Assembly (NCBI RefSeq): GCF_026340095.1
Contig: NZ_JAPEPO010000002.1
Location: 248,001-312,000 of the forward strand
DNA: 64,000 nt
From: Streptomyces sp. NBC_01446
GTDB lineage: Bacteria; Actinomycetota; Actinomycetes; Streptomycetales; Streptomycetaceae
Direction: 5' to 3'
Both the position numbers and the translations under genes were made by a program. This document shows, in pieces, positions 51,175-59,982 of this stretch (positions are counted from its first letter, which is position 1; each line of letters begins with the position of its first letter). The notes under the pieces are model-generated. The model did not search any database and was not told where the DNA came from. It worked only from the letters and a program-made list of their open reading frames with translations.

Positions 51175-51280
51175 CGGCTAGCCCGGCCCCGCGGGCTCTT
51201 AACCCACCTCCTTTGGTGCCATCAACGCCGTTGCGCCCAGATCGCTTTGAGGGGAACCGACGAGATACGGCTCGTGGCTA

Positions 51281-52451
51281 GTGTCTCGTGATTCCGTCAG
51301 CGTTACTTGATCTTGTGTGGCAGGGTCTCTTGGTGTGGAGCTCTCCGTGGAACAGGCCGCCGAGTTGCGGGAGTTGGTGAACAGTCGGGACGTTCCTGCG
51401 GACATAGCAACGCGGGGCCGGATCGTGCTGTGGTCGAGTGAGGGGCGTCGGCGCAAGGACATTGCCGAGCTGCTCGGGGTGTCGCTGCCGACCGTGGACC
51501 GCTGGAAGATCCGCTATGTCGAGCAGGGCCTGGCCGGGCTGGAAGGTGAGCGTCCCGGCGGCCCACGGGAACAGGTGCCGGCGCGGGTGCGGGCCCGGGT
51601 GATTGCGCTGACGCGCATGACGCCGCCGGACGGCACGGGGCTTTCGCACTGGTCCACACGGGAGTTGGCGAAGTACCTGGAGCGGACCGAGAACCTCACC
51701 GTGTCCTGGCACTACATCGCGCGCGTCTGGCGGGAGGAAAGCCTGAAGCCGCACCGGTTGGGCACCTTCAAGATTTCCAAAGACCCTGCGTTCGCGGAGA
51801 AAGTGGCCGATGTGATCGGCCTGTATCTGGCACCGCCGGGCGGCGCGGTAGTCCTCTCGATCGACGAGAAGACGCAGATCCAGGCTCTGGACCGAACCCA
51901 GCCGGTACTGCCGGTCTCCTTCGCCGCGAGCGAGCAGCGCACCGCCGACTACGTCCGGCACGGCACCACGAACCTGTTCGCCGCCCTGAACGTGACCACC
52001 GGCGAAGTGCTCGGCGAGTGCAAGCCGACCCGGAACGGCAAGGACTTCCTGGCCTTCTTGAAGAAGGCGGTGAAACCGCACGCCGGGAAGGACATCCACG
52101 TCGTCCTGGACAACCTCTCGACGCACACCACACCCGAGGTCAAGGAGTGGCTGGTCAAGAACCCGCACGTCCACTTCCATTTCACTCCCGTCGGCTCCTC
52201 GTGGCTGAACCAGATCGAGATCTGGTTCGGAATCCTGACCCGGCAATCCATCCGCCGCGGCACGTTCTCCAGCGTCAACGTCCTGATCAAACAGATCCGC
52301 GACTACATCAACTCCTGGAACACGACGGCGAAACCGTTCACCTGGACCGCGACCTCCAGCGAGGTCCTCGGGAAGGTCCGACTCGCCGCGACCAACGTGA
52401 GGAAACTCGTCAATAACAACTCGAACTGACATGAACAGGATCACGAGACAC
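51281..52451. mobile_element. IS630-family insertion sequence, complete, 1171 bp
   Basis: Ends GTGTCTCGTGATTCC and, read inward from the right, GTGTCTCGTGATCCT; the first 12 bases are identical. TA dinucleotides flank both ends (51279-51280 and 52452-52453), the expected IS630 target duplication. One transposase gene fills it. Confidence 0.92.
51317..52429 (+). CDS. IS630-family transposase
   Basis: 370 aa, intact. The HTH part RGRIVLWSSEGRRRKDIAEL, LGVSLPTVDRWKIRYVEQGL is followed by the DDE domain: AVVLSIDEKTQIQALDR, DIHVVLDNLSTHTTPEVKEW and VGSSWLNQIEIWFGILTRQS. The three acidic residues of the DDE triad are present, so it is likely active. Confidence 0.93.
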   Translation: MAGSLGVELSVEQAAELRELVNSRDVPADIATRGRIVLWSSEGRRRKDIAELLGVSLPTVDRWKIRYVEQGLAGLEGERPGGPREQVPARVRARVIALTRMTPPDGTGLSHWSTRELAKYLERTENLTVSWHYIARVWREESLKPHRLGTFKISKDPAFAEKVADVIGLYLAPPGGAVVLSIDEKTQIQALDRTQPVLPVSFAASEQRTADYVRHGTTNLFAALNVTTGEVLGECKPTRNGKDFLAFLKKAVKPHAGKDIHVVLDNLSTHTTPEVKEWLVKNPHVHFHFTPVGSSWLNQIEIWFGILTRQSIRRGTFSSVNVLIKQIRDYINSWNTTAKPFTWTATSSEVLGKVRLAATNVRKLVNNNSN

Positions 52452-52549
52452 TAGGCCACACTCTCAGGAGCCTTCTCCCGCCCAGATGCTGTGGTGCGCG
52501 ATGTCCTGGAGAATAGAAATCGCCGACTTCGAAGAAATGGGGGCACGGC

Positions 52550-53149
52550 ATGCCCATCGTTTCGCGCGGATTCCACGGACGAGCGCGGGATACACAGCGC
52601 AAACTGCCTCCTGGGCAGTACGAAACCACCGACTTCCCCGTTCTGTCCGCAGGACCCACCCCCACGGTGGACCTTGACGAGTGGGAGTTCACCATCCGCA
52701 CGGAGACGGGTGCACGGCGGAGCTGGAACTGGGCACAGCTCACAGCGTTGCCCAGCCAGACCTCAACCGTTGACCTGCACTGTGTCACCAAGTGGTCGAA
52801 GTTCGACACGGAGTGGCAGGGAGTCTCCTTGGACGTCCTTCTTGAGGACGTGGAGACCAGTGCCGACTACGCGCTCGTTCATTCCTACGGCGATTACTCC
52901 ACCAACGTGCCCCTGGAGGACCTTCTCAACGGGCAGGCATGGATCGCGTACCGCTATGACGGCGAGGAACTCGCGCCGGAGCACGGAGGGCCCGCCAGGC
53001 TGCTGATTCCGCACTTGTACTTGTGGAAGTCCGCCAAGTGGGTGCACAGCATCCAGCTGCTCGTCGAGGAAGAACGGGGTTTTTGGGAGAACATCGGCTA
53101 CCACGATTATGGGGACCCATGGCGCGAACAGCGGTATCAAGGCGACTAG
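52550..53149 (+). CDS. Molybdopterin-dependent oxidoreductase (sulfite oxidase-like)
   Basis: 199 aa. LDEWEFTIRTETGARRSWNW, STVDLHCVTKWSKFDTEWQG, YGDYSTNVPLEDLLNGQAWI, EHGGPARLLIPHLYLWKSAK and WVHSIQLLVEEERGFWENIG fit the Oxidored_molyb domain; the Cys in DLHCVTKWS would coordinate molybdenum. There is no Tat or Sec signal, so it is cytosolic. It belongs to the short bacterial type that works with a flavin reductase, here the overlapping gene at 53119. The substrate is unknown. An intact IS630 element ends 97 bp upstream and may have separated it from its promoter. Confidence 0.92.
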   Translation: MPIVSRGFHGRARDTQRKLPPGQYETTDFPVLSAGPTPTVDLDEWEFTIRTETGARRSWNWAQLTALPSQTSTVDLHCVTKWSKFDTEWQGVSLDVLLEDVETSADYALVHSYGDYSTNVPLEDLLNGQAWIAYRYDGEELAPEHGGPARLLIPHLYLWKSAKWVHSIQLLVEEERGFWENIGYHDYGDPWREQRYQGD

Positions 53150-53871
53150 GCAACCGGTTGCGCTGGAGGACAGCCCGCCTCACCGATGGGCGCGTCGAGT
53201 CGCGCGCTGCGCGCACCCTCGTCTTCGAGGTGCCCGGCTGGCCGGGGCATCTGGCGGGGCAGCATGTGGATGTGCGACTCACGGCGGAGGACGGCTACAG
53301 CACGCAGCGCAGTTACTCGCTGGCGTCGGCATCCGATGGCGAGAGTGTCGAGCTGACCGTTCAGCGTGTCAGTGACGGCGAGGTCTCTCCGTATCTGACG
53401 GACGAACTCGCCATGGGCGATGTGGTGGAACTGCGCGGACCGGTGGGCGGCTGGTTCGTGTGGAGCCCAGAGCAGAAGGAACCGATTCTGCTGGTGGGCG
53501 GCGGCTCCGGCCTGGTGCCCTTGATGGCGATGATCCGTATGCGCCGCGCGGCCGGCAGTCGTACGCCCTTCCGTTTGGTGTACTCCATACGCAGCCCCGA
53601 GGATCAGCTCTACGAATCCGAGTTGAGACAGGACGAGCCGGGCCTCGACAAGACGTACGTCTATTCCCGCTCCGCCCCACCACAGTGCCCGCGTCCTCCA
53701 GGGCGGATCACCGCTTCGGACCTGTCAAGCACCGGGTGGCCACCGGACTTCGAACCCACTTGCTACGTCTGCGGTTCCACCGGCTTCGTCGAGAAAGCCT
53801 CGGGCCTGCTGGTGGCGCTCGGCCACCACCCTGGCCGTATCCGCACCGAGCGTTTCGGCCCCAGCGAATGA
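53119..53871 (+). CDS. FAD-dependent ferredoxin reductase-like partner
   Basis: 250 aa from ATG 53119, overlapping the molybdoenzyme gene by 31 bp. WRTARLTDGRVESRAARTLV, the FAD motif YSTQRSYSLASASDGESVEL, then the NAD(P) motif PILLVGGGSGLVPLMAMIRM and C-terminal YVCGSTGFVEKASGLLVALG: a two-domain ferredoxin-NADP reductase fold without an iron-sulfur domain. It should pass electrons between NAD(P)H and the molybdenum enzyme. The overlap implies coordinated translation. Confidence 0.92.
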   Translation: MARTAVSRRLGNRLRWRTARLTDGRVESRAARTLVFEVPGWPGHLAGQHVDVRLTAEDGYSTQRSYSLASASDGESVELTVQRVSDGEVSPYLTDELAMGDVVELRGPVGGWFVWSPEQKEPILLVGGGSGLVPLMAMIRMRRAAGSRTPFRLVYSIRSPEDQLYESELRQDEPGLDKTYVYSRSAPPQCPRPPGRITASDLSSTGWPPDFEPTCYVCGSTGFVEKASGLLVALGHHPGRIRTERFGPSE

Positions 53872-54153
53872 GGAGACGCCGAAACACCACGACCGTAAGT
53901 CTTGGCGTCAACGCGCCGTCGGCCTCGCAGAGAGCCAGGTTCCACGTGGTCGTCCATAATGGCTTGTATACGCGCCAGTGGCGGGGTTGCCCGGCTGGCG
54001 ACCTACAGCGGCGACAGCCCAGCGGTCACCGCGCTACCTGCATGGACGCGCCCCTTGTGGTTGCCCGCCGCGTTCGGTCTCTTCCTGGGACACGCCCATG
54101 ATCCCGGTCGGACAGGCCCCGGGCGCATCGGTACGACAGGGAGCTGAATCGCT
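53872..54153. other. Spacer, no clear gene
   Basis: 282 bp between the reductase and the zinc-ribbon protein. Frames are open but unconvincing. All genes from 52550 to 55126 point the same way and may be one transcript. Confidence 0.35.
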
Positions 54154-54426
54154 ATGACCCTGATGCCTGACTTCTTCGACGGCAACGCCGCCGCCGGGGA
54201 CCTCGAGTCCCTGTTCGGGACCGACATGACCATGGCGTCCGGACGATGCCGCGGCTGCGGGGAACAGATGCTGCTTGCCCAGACGCATGCCTTCCTCGGT
54301 GGCCCCGGGACGGTGCTGCGCTGTCCTGGGTGCGACAGCGTTCTGCTTCGCCTGGTCCGCTCTCCCACCCAGTTGTGGCTCGATGTCGGCGGCCTGGATT
54401 ACCTCAAGATCCCAACACCGCAATGA
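54154..54426 (+). CDS. DUF6510-type zinc-ribbon protein
   Basis: 90 aa. FFDGNAAAGDLESLFGTDMT, GRCRGCGEQMLLAQTHAFLG, GTVLRCPGCDSVLLRLVRSP and LWLDVGGLDYLKI: two CxxC pairs forming a zinc ribbon. Length and pattern match the DUF6510 family as I know it. In several actinobacteria such a protein follows a molybdopterin enzyme and its flavin reductase, the same order as here. The function is unknown; a role in maturation or regulation of that pair is a guess. Confidence 0.85.
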   Translation: MTLMPDFFDGNAAAGDLESLFGTDMTMASGRCRGCGEQMLLAQTHAFLGGPGTVLRCPGCDSVLLRLVRSPTQLWLDVGGLDYLKIPTPQ

Positions 54427-54466
54427 CCTGCCTACGACAAGGTCGCATGTCGGCTCGGGAGACTCC

Positions 54467-55126
54467 ATGGCAGACATGAACGAGCGCCTGCAAGGTCTGG
54501 CCTCGCGGGTACGCACCCCCGACGTCGTCGATGCCATGGGACGGATGCATCGCCATAGGTGTCACATCAACGACCTGGTGAGTCCAACTCCGGGCCGGGT
54601 CCTGCTAGGGCCCGCGGTGACGGTCTCGTACCTGCCTTCATGCGAAGAAACGCTCCCACCCGAGCAGTTCAACTTCTTCCGGCTGTTCAATGACGCAATC
54701 GAGGACGGCGCACAGGGGCGCGTGCTGGTCCTGGCCAGCAACGGGCACGCCGACGTCTCACTCGGAGGCGGAACAAAGCTGTCGCAGGTGGCAGCACGAG
54801 GTCTTGCGGGCATCCTGGCCGACGGTCGTCTCCGCGACTTCACCGAAATCGCGAGTTACGACTTCGCCGTCTACTGCTGGGGGCAGACGACCAAATGGGG
54901 CGGCGATGTGGTGGCGCCGTTCGAGGCCAACCGGACGGTCGTCGTAGCGGGCGTGACCGTCCGCCCCGGTGATTACGTGTTCGCGGATACATCCGGCGCT
55001 GCCGTCATCCCCGCTGCACAGGTCCTCAGCGTTTTCAAAGAAGCCAACCGCGTCGCACAGGACGAGGCAGCCTTCGTCGAGAGAATGCGCCAGGGAAACC
55101 CCGCCGACCACAGATCTGAGCAGTAA
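54467..55126 (+). CDS. RraA-like family protein
   Basis: 219 aa from ATG 54467 with CGGGAG 5 nt upstream. RVRTPDVVDAMGRMHRHRCH, LLGPAVTVSYLPSCEETLPP, GRVLVLASNGHADVSLGGGT and ARGLAGILADGRLRDFTEIA match the RraA/HMG aldolase-type fold (the GxxDG...RD segment, here LADGRLRDF, is the aldolase catalytic motif). Members are RNase E regulators or 4-hydroxy-4-methyl-2-oxoglutarate/oxaloacetate aldolases; the preserved Arg-Asp favours the aldolase type. It may belong to the molybdoenzyme transcript. Confidence 0.88.
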   Translation: MADMNERLQGLASRVRTPDVVDAMGRMHRHRCHINDLVSPTPGRVLLGPAVTVSYLPSCEETLPPEQFNFFRLFNDAIEDGAQGRVLVLASNGHADVSLGGGTKLSQVAARGLAGILADGRLRDFTEIASYDFAVYCWGQTTKWGGDVVAPFEANRTVVVAGVTVRPGDYVFADTSGAAVIPAAQVLSVFKEANRVAQDEAAFVERMRQGNPADHRSEQ

Positions 55127-55399
55127 CACGTCCCCACTCGCTCATCGCAAGGTCGCCGCCTTGGTGGGCCCGAACATCGGCGAGATCTGGTGGTCGAGCT
55201 TGATCTGGCCCGAGGTACCGGACCGTGGCATCTACGGCGAAGCCACCAACGCCCGGGTTTCACCGGATTCTTCCGAGGATGCCCCGGCCTTCAGGCCGGG
55301 GAGGAATCGGACTCCTGCGGAGCAGGGCAGGGGAAGCCGATTCGCCGGCGGGGTGGATCGGAGTCCACTCGCCGTGGCGGTGAGGTAGCCCACGGCGGG
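55127..55399. other. Spacer containing a solo right-end palindrome
   Basis: No gene. Contains palindrome C (listed separately), which seems to have cut the acetyltransferase fragment at 55400. Confidence 0.4.
55270..55345 (-). repeat. Solo tnpB-type right-end element (C)
   Basis: CCCCGGCCT-TC-AGGCCGGGG (55282-55301) is a perfect 9-bp hairpin beside GAGGAATC. Next to it is a block GGACTCCTGCGGAGCAGGGC (55309-55328), itself containing CCTGC-GGA-GCAGG, which is repeated at element D (58241). On the minus strand the order (scaffold block, GATTCC, hairpin, GCATCC) resembles the 3' end of tnpB elements. No tnpB remains. Confidence 0.55.
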
Positions 55400-55540
55400 T
55401 GGAGAGCTCTCAACTGCAGGGATCTCTGGTTTCGTCTGCCGAACGTCATCGAAGTAGGGGGTGTTCAGGAAGGAGAGCACTCGGCAGCGGAGCCATGACG
55501 CTTCGTCTGCGGGGGTGTAGTCACGGATGATGCGGCTCAC
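55400..55540 (-). pseudogene. GNAT acetyltransferase, N-terminal fragment
   Basis: From a GTG at 55540: VSRIIRDYTPADEASWLRCR, VLSFLNTPYFDDVRQTKPEI. This is the first strand and helix of a GNAT protein, after which the frame enters the solo right-end element. The acetyl-CoA-binding part is lost. Confidence 0.65.
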
Positions 55541-55929
55541 GTTCGGTCCTCGTTCGTCGTCCACGTCGACGCGGCGCTCTACGTCGGCGAGGCGCCGTTC
55601 GGCCTGGTCGCCAAGTTGGGCAGGGCCCCTGAGACACCCTGGGACACGGCCGACCGGCATTGCGGCAGGGCCGCGGAGCCCGTCGGTTTCCGTGATCAAC
55701 GCGCTCGTGAAGGTCGAGGAGGAATGACGCCGAGCTCGAGGAATCGCCGCACGAACTGCTGGCCGCGGTGCTCGGCGCGGTACGGAGCTCGAAGCAGATC
55801 AAAGCCGACCGCCCACGGCGATGGCGAACCTGCGCGAGAGTGGTCGGCTCTGGACCCGGTTGAGCAGGTCGGCGTGCTGGGCTACGGGGGCCGAGGACGG
55901 CGTGGCGGCGGGTGCGTGCCCCACCGGGT
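55541..55929. other. Decayed DNA
   Basis: No supported gene. Short plus-strand stretches such as HVDAALYVGEAPFGLVAKLG read like protein but are not recognised and are broken. Confidence 0.35.
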
Positions 55930-56802
55930 CTATTCGGCCCAGGTGTGCTCCAGCAGGGTGCGGAAAGTGGCGGGCTCTCGACCGATCAATTCGGCCAGGG
56001 TCGGGTCGACGGCGGTGAACTCACCATTCCGTGCCGCCGCGAAGATGCTCAGCATCAGGTCGGCGATCGGGGCGGGGGCGCCGTGCGCCAGGGCCTGCTT
56101 GCGGAAGGCCTCGCCGGGGACGACGGTGCGGGTGAAGGGCCGCCCGGTGGCCTGGGCCGCTATCTCGGCGACGGCGTCGAAATCGAGCGCCGCCGGGCCG
56201 GTGAGCGGCGGGGTGGGCCCCTCGAAGCGGCCCTCGTCGGTGAGGATCGCCGCGGCGGCCTCGGCGAGATCGTCGTGGCCGGTCCAGGAGACGGGGCCGT
56301 CGGCGGGGAGGGCGATGTCGCCGGTGTGGCGGGCGGACTCCAGAAGCTGCAGGGCGCTGGCGGCGTAGAAGCCGTTGCGCAGCGCGGTCCAGGGCAGGCC
56401 GGTGGCGCGCAATAGGTCCTCGGTCTGGGCGTGGTCACGGCATGCCTGGAAGCGGGAGTCCTGGGCGGCACCCATCTGGCTGGTGTACAGGATGCGGCCG
56501 GCTCCGGCCTTCACGGCGGCGTCGATCGCGGCGCGGTGGCCGGTGACGCACTCCTCGCCCGTGCGGTCGAGGGAGACGAGCAGCAGCTGCTCGGCGCCCT
56601 CGAAGGCGTGGACGAGTGAGGCAGGGTCGTCGAAGCTGCCCTGCCGGACGCGGACGCCCCGCTCGGCGAGGTCCTGGGCCTTGCGGGGATCGCGGACGCT
56701 GACGCCGACGCGGTCGGTGGGGAGGCGCTCCAGGAGGTGCTCGACGGTGCGGCGGCCGAGTTTTCCGGTGGCTCCGGTCACGATGATCAAGGGGCTCTCC
56801 AA
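55930..56802 (-). CDS. NmrA-like/QorB-type NAD(P)-binding reductase
   Basis: 290 aa from TTG 56802 with GGAAG upstream. LIIVTGATGKLGRRTVEHLL (Rossmann GxxGxxG), VSVRDPRKAQDLAERGVRVR, GSFDDPASLVHAFEGAEQLL, RILYTSQMGAAQDSRF and PWTALRNGFYAASAL match the atypical SDR group of NmrA/QorB proteins, NAD(P)-dependent quinone reductases or redox sensors. It is divergent from a TetR gene with only 77 bp between the starts, the usual arrangement of a repressor and its target. Confidence 0.92.
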   Translation of the reverse strand: MESPLIIVTGATGKLGRRTVEHLLERLPTDRVGVSVRDPRKAQDLAERGVRVRQGSFDDPASLVHAFEGAEQLLLVSLDRTGEECVTGHRAAIDAAVKAGAGRILYTSQMGAAQDSRFQACRDHAQTEDLLRATGLPWTALRNGFYAASALQLLESARHTGDIALPADGPVSWTGHDDLAEAAAAILTDEGRFEGPTPPLTGPAALDFDAVAEIAAQATGRPFTRTVVPGEAFRKQALAHGAPAPIADLMLSIFAAARNGEFTAVDPTLAELIGREPATFRTLLEHTWAE

Positions 56803-56879
56803 ACGATGCTTCCAGTGGAATCACTTAGACGATAACATTGAAACTAACGATGGAAGCAGATTCCCGATATCATCGATAC
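56803..56879. promoter_or_regulatory. Divergent promoter/operator region
   Basis: 77 bp between the NmrA-like and TetR starts. Two TTCC/GGAA dyads are visible: TTCCA-GT-GGAA (56811-56821) and GGAA-GCAGA-TTCC (56851-56863). They are candidate binding sites for the TetR at 56880. This site type differs from GGAC-N6-GTCC. Confidence 0.5.
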
Positions 56880-57608
56880 ATGCCTATCCGCGACACCACC
56901 GACAGTCCCCGCCAGCGCATCATCAAGGCGGCCATCGAGCTGCTGGAGCGCGGTGGTCCCGACGCAGTGAGCACCCGCGCGGTCGCCGCCGCGGCCGGGA
57001 TGCAGCCGCCAGCCATCTACCGCCACTTCGGCGACAAGGACGGGCTGCTGGAGGCGGTCGCTGAGCACGGCTACGCACAGTTCCTCGAGAGCAAGCGCGT
57101 GCAGCTTGACCCCGCGCCGCAGGACCCGGTGGAGGAGCTGCGCCGCGCCTGGGACATGGTCGTGGAGTTCGGGGTCTCGCGCCCCGAACTGTTCGCCGTG
57201 ATGAACAGGGCCACCGGCCCGAGGTCGGACGCGGCGCACCGCGCGGGCCTGGAGATCCTCCGCGGCCGGGTGCGTCGGCTGGCGGCCGCGGGATGGCTGC
57301 GGGTCGACGAGGAGCTGGCCGCCCAGATCATCCAGGCCACCGGCCAAGGCGGGGTCACCACCTGGCACTCAACCCCCGCAGAACGCCGCAATCCCGCGCT
57401 GCTGCCCGTCCTTCGCGAGTCCATGATCGCCGCCGTCACCCGCGCCGAACCGACAGTCCCCGCCGCGGAGTCCGGCCCCGCCCCAGCGGCCCGCGCGCTG
57501 CGCGCCGCCCTCCCCGACGACGCCGACGTCCTAAGCGACGCCGAGCAGCGCCTGCTGCGCGAGTGGCTCACCCGCCTGGCGGCGGACGGCGGCACACAGC
57601 AGGCCTGA
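56880..57608 (+). CDS. TetR-family regulator 3
   Basis: 242 aa if the ATG at 56880 (MPIRDTTDSPRQRII) is used; ATG 56838 upstream is possible. HTH: RQRIIKAAIELLERGGPDAV, STRAVAAAAGMQPPAIYRHF, GDKDGLLEAVAEHG. The C-terminal domain is unrelated to the two TetR paralogs at 22-28 kb. It is divergent from the NmrA-like reductase and probably represses it and itself. The ligand is unknown. Confidence 0.92.
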   Translation: MPIRDTTDSPRQRIIKAAIELLERGGPDAVSTRAVAAAAGMQPPAIYRHFGDKDGLLEAVAEHGYAQFLESKRVQLDPAPQDPVEELRRAWDMVVEFGVSRPELFAVMNRATGPRSDAAHRAGLEILRGRVRRLAAAGWLRVDEELAAQIIQATGQGGVTTWHSTPAERRNPALLPVLRESMIAAVTRAEPTVPAAESGPAPAARALRAALPDDADVLSDAEQRLLREWLTRLAADGGTQQA

Positions 57609-58202
57609 TACTCCGTCAGCCGCCCACCTGCAGGTCGAGGGTCGCCAGCACAGATCACTCACCAAGCGGCGTCGGCCGAGACGGCGCCGCGGGCCGGCCG
57701 GGGCTCGTCCACCAGCCCGTCCAGCCGGGCTGGAGGGTCGATGTCGATTTGCAGGTCAACGGGGTGCGCAGCGACGTGAGGGTCCGGGCGCCGCAGAGCT
57801 GCGTGATCGTCGGCACGAGGCAGACTCTGCTGCTGGAGTTGTCCATCACCCGCGCCTACCCGCCCAGGCCCCAGAGAGGTTCACTCGTTCGGGTGGGGCT
57901 GCCGGCCGGAGGGGGCCCGGCCAGAACCGGCCGGTCCGGCAGCCCCGGATGGTCGGGCAGGCTTCCGGGGCTGCCGGCCCAGGTGGCGTGGTGCGGGGCC
58001 CCGGGGGAAGGCCCGTCGCGCCACGCCGGTCTATCGGGTGGGCCACGGACAGCGGCTCACGAGTATGTTCCACTCCTGGTCGGCCTGGCCGGGCACGACA
58101 CGCCCTACCGTCGCTGACCGGGCTGCCATCGCGGCGTAGAGCGGCTCGTTCCCCGGGGCGCAACCGTTTCACCCGGTCCCAGCGTCGTGGTCATCGGGAT
58201 TC

Positions 58203-58290
58203 CTCCGTGGATACTCCGCCCTTCAGGGGGGAGAGGAAACGGACTCCTGCGGAGCAGGGCAGCGAGCGGGTATTCGCCCTCTGGGCGGAT
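58203..58290 (-). repeat. Solo tnpB-type right-end element (D)
   Basis: CTCCGCCCT-TC-AGGGGGGAG (58214-58233, one mismatch) is followed by GAGGAAAC and by GGACTCCTGCGGAGCAGGGC (58241-58260), identical to the block in element C. The same order and orientation as C show they derive from one element type. A further hairpin GGGTATTCGCCC/GGGCGGATACCC-type follows. Confidence 0.55.
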
Positions 58291-58429
58291 ACCCGTCCCA
58301 CGCGCCGTCCGCGACTTGTATGCTCGACCCTGCCCGGCTGGCGATAACCAAGCTGGCCGGGTCTACCGCCGGGCTGGCGGGATGTCAGGTCTGTGGAGCT
58401 TGCGTAAGACTGCTGGGCGTACCAACGTC

Positions 58430-58525
58430 CCTCGCCGTTCATTCGGGGCAGCGGCTGTCGATGAAGCAGAAAGTTCACTCCGCGAGGAATGAATCCCCCG
58501 GCTTCAGCTGGGGGAGATGTCAAGG
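58430..58525 (+). repeat. Solo tnpB-type right-end element (B)
   Basis: GAATCCCCCGGCTTCAGCTG and GGGGAGATGTCAAGG: hairpin CCCCC-G-GC-TTCA-GC-T-GGGGG at 58495-58514. This is the classic GAATC-hairpin-GGAG-ATGTCAA right end of actinobacterial tnpB elements. The preceding plus-strand frame AAAVDEAESSLREE could be the very end of a tnpB. Confidence 0.6.
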
Positions 58526-58987
58526 TCCTCCCAACGCGCCCAGCCGCTTGAGGTCACCGGCCCTGGTTGCGGCGCCGGGCGAGGGCGGCGGGGGCTGCCA
58601 GTCGTCGATCAGCAAGGTGCGCTCGGTGAGGGTTCCGATCGAGGCTCCGTCGTAGGCGGGCTTGAGGGACGAGGTACCGCCCGCCCAAGGGCTACGACGT
58701 GTTCCTGTACGCAGTGGCAAGGGTGTGTGGGGGGTCTGGCTCCACCGGCTGGCTTCCGGCGCCAAACCTCCTGCTCAGGGGGTATTGCTTTTGGTTGCAA
58801 ACCAAGCTATATGGGATTTATTAGGGCGTAGCGGCTCGGTGAGAGAGGGGTGCTCCCGTTGGTGCTGTTACAAGCCGCGTGCAGGATGGCCGCCGCGTGA
58901 GCGAAGGCCCTCGTGCGACGTCGCCCGCGGGCCCTCAGCCGCCCGCAACGGTGGGCGTTCCCGACACAGGCTGAGGGGGTGATGTTG

Positions 58988-59392
58988 ATGGACTGGCTGA
59001 GGGTGTCGTCCCATCGCCACGAGGGATGGACGGTCGTCGAGGTGAGTGGTGAGCTCGACGTCGCTACCAGGAACCAGCTGGGCGACCACCTCGAAGAGGT
59101 CATCGCCGAGCGCACCCCGGCACGGGTCGTTCTGGACATGTCCGGGCTGGACTTCTGTGATGCGAGCGGCCTGAGTGTCCTGGTTGCCGCGCACCACGCG
59201 GCCAAGGGCCGTCAGGGCCAGCTTCGCCTGGTATGCCCGCAGCGGCGCATCCGGCGCCTGCTGCACATCACGGAGTTGTCCGACGTGATGCCTGTCTTCG
59301 ACACCGTTGCCCAGGCCACCGCTGCGGTGAAGGATCGCGAGGAGGAGGTGCTCCAGCCATGGCCCGGCTTACAGTCCGAGGTGACGAGTTGA
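58988..59392 (+). CDS. STAS-domain anti-sigma factor antagonist
   Basis: 134 aa from ATG 58988 with GAGGGGG about 8 nt upstream (ATG 58982 is too close). GWTVVEVSGELDVATRNQLG, ARVVLDMSGLDFCDASGLSV and LRLVCPQRRIRRLLHITELS are a complete STAS domain; the Ser of DASGL is the usual phosphorylation site. In its dephosphorylated form such a protein binds an anti-sigma kinase and frees a sigma factor. The phosphatase that resets it could be of the kind at 13822, but nothing in the sequence links the two. It overlaps the next gene by 34 bp. Confidence 0.92.
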   Translation: MDWLRVSSHRHEGWTVVEVSGELDVATRNQLGDHLEEVIAERTPARVVLDMSGLDFCDASGLSVLVAAHHAAKGRQGQLRLVCPQRRIRRLLHITELSDVMPVFDTVAQATAAVKDREEEVLQPWPGLQSEVTS

Positions 59393-59823
59393 TCGTCAGG
59401 CTGGCCTGGTGGGAGAAGATCGTCGCACGCCGAGGCGATGTCAAAGTGCCGCTCTGCGCGGTGACAATGGCGAGCGTTGAGCCTTCCTGGCGCCGCGTCC
59501 TGCGCGGCACACCCGGTCGGGGCATGTGGATCCCGGGCGCACTCTGCCTCGGTGTGCGGGAGCACGCGGGAACGCGGGATTTCGTCGCGATCCGCCCCCG
59601 CAAACTCCCGGTGACCCGTATCGATCTCCACTCAGCGGCCTCGCCGTTCGCCCGTATCGTCATCTCGGACCGGGTCCCCCAGGCGACAGCGGCCATGGTG
59701 CGCAGCATCCTGGACCGGCTCCCCGACGGCTCCGGCCAGTTGAACGTCCCCACCGCGCCGGCGCCCAAGCCCGCCTGGCTACCCGGGAGCTCGCCCGCGC
59801 CATGCCCGACGGCCGGTCCCTGA
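59359..59823 (+). CDS. Conserved hypothetical protein, 154 aa
   Basis: ATG 59359 lies inside the end of the STAS gene, with GAGGAGG about 12 nt upstream. MARLTVRGDELIVRLAWWEK, IVARRGDVKVPLCAVTMASV, RVLRGTPGRGMWIPGALCLG and RDFVAIRPRKLPVTRIDLHS are beta-rich and look like the small actinobacterial PH-like/DUF family found with membrane or stress genes. No membrane segment is seen. The overlap suggests co-translation with the STAS protein. The function is unknown. Confidence 0.8.
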   Translation: MARLTVRGDELIVRLAWWEKIVARRGDVKVPLCAVTMASVEPSWRRVLRGTPGRGMWIPGALCLGVREHAGTRDFVAIRPRKLPVTRIDLHSAASPFARIVISDRVPQATAAMVRSILDRLPDGSGQLNVPTAPAPKPAWLPGSSPAPCPTAGP

Positions 59824-59982
59824 GCTGAGCCCCGGCCCTACCGGACGGCCACGAGGCCGACGGCCCCGCGGCGCGGCCTCGGAGGCCAGCGTGCCGACGG
59901 CACCCAGGGCGTGCAGGCGCTCTGCGCGGGACGTCATTCCCGTCGAGGGAATCTGTACTACTGCGAAGCAGCCGTCAGCCCG

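Larger units (their letters stand above)
57609..58987. other. 1.4-kb decayed region with two tnpB-type ends
   Basis: No supported gene. It contains elements D and B (listed separately). Between 57690 and 57870 the plus strand reads QPGWRVDVDLQVNGVRSDVR, VRAPQSCVIVGTRQTLLLEL, protein-like but unplaced. Confidence 0.4.
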
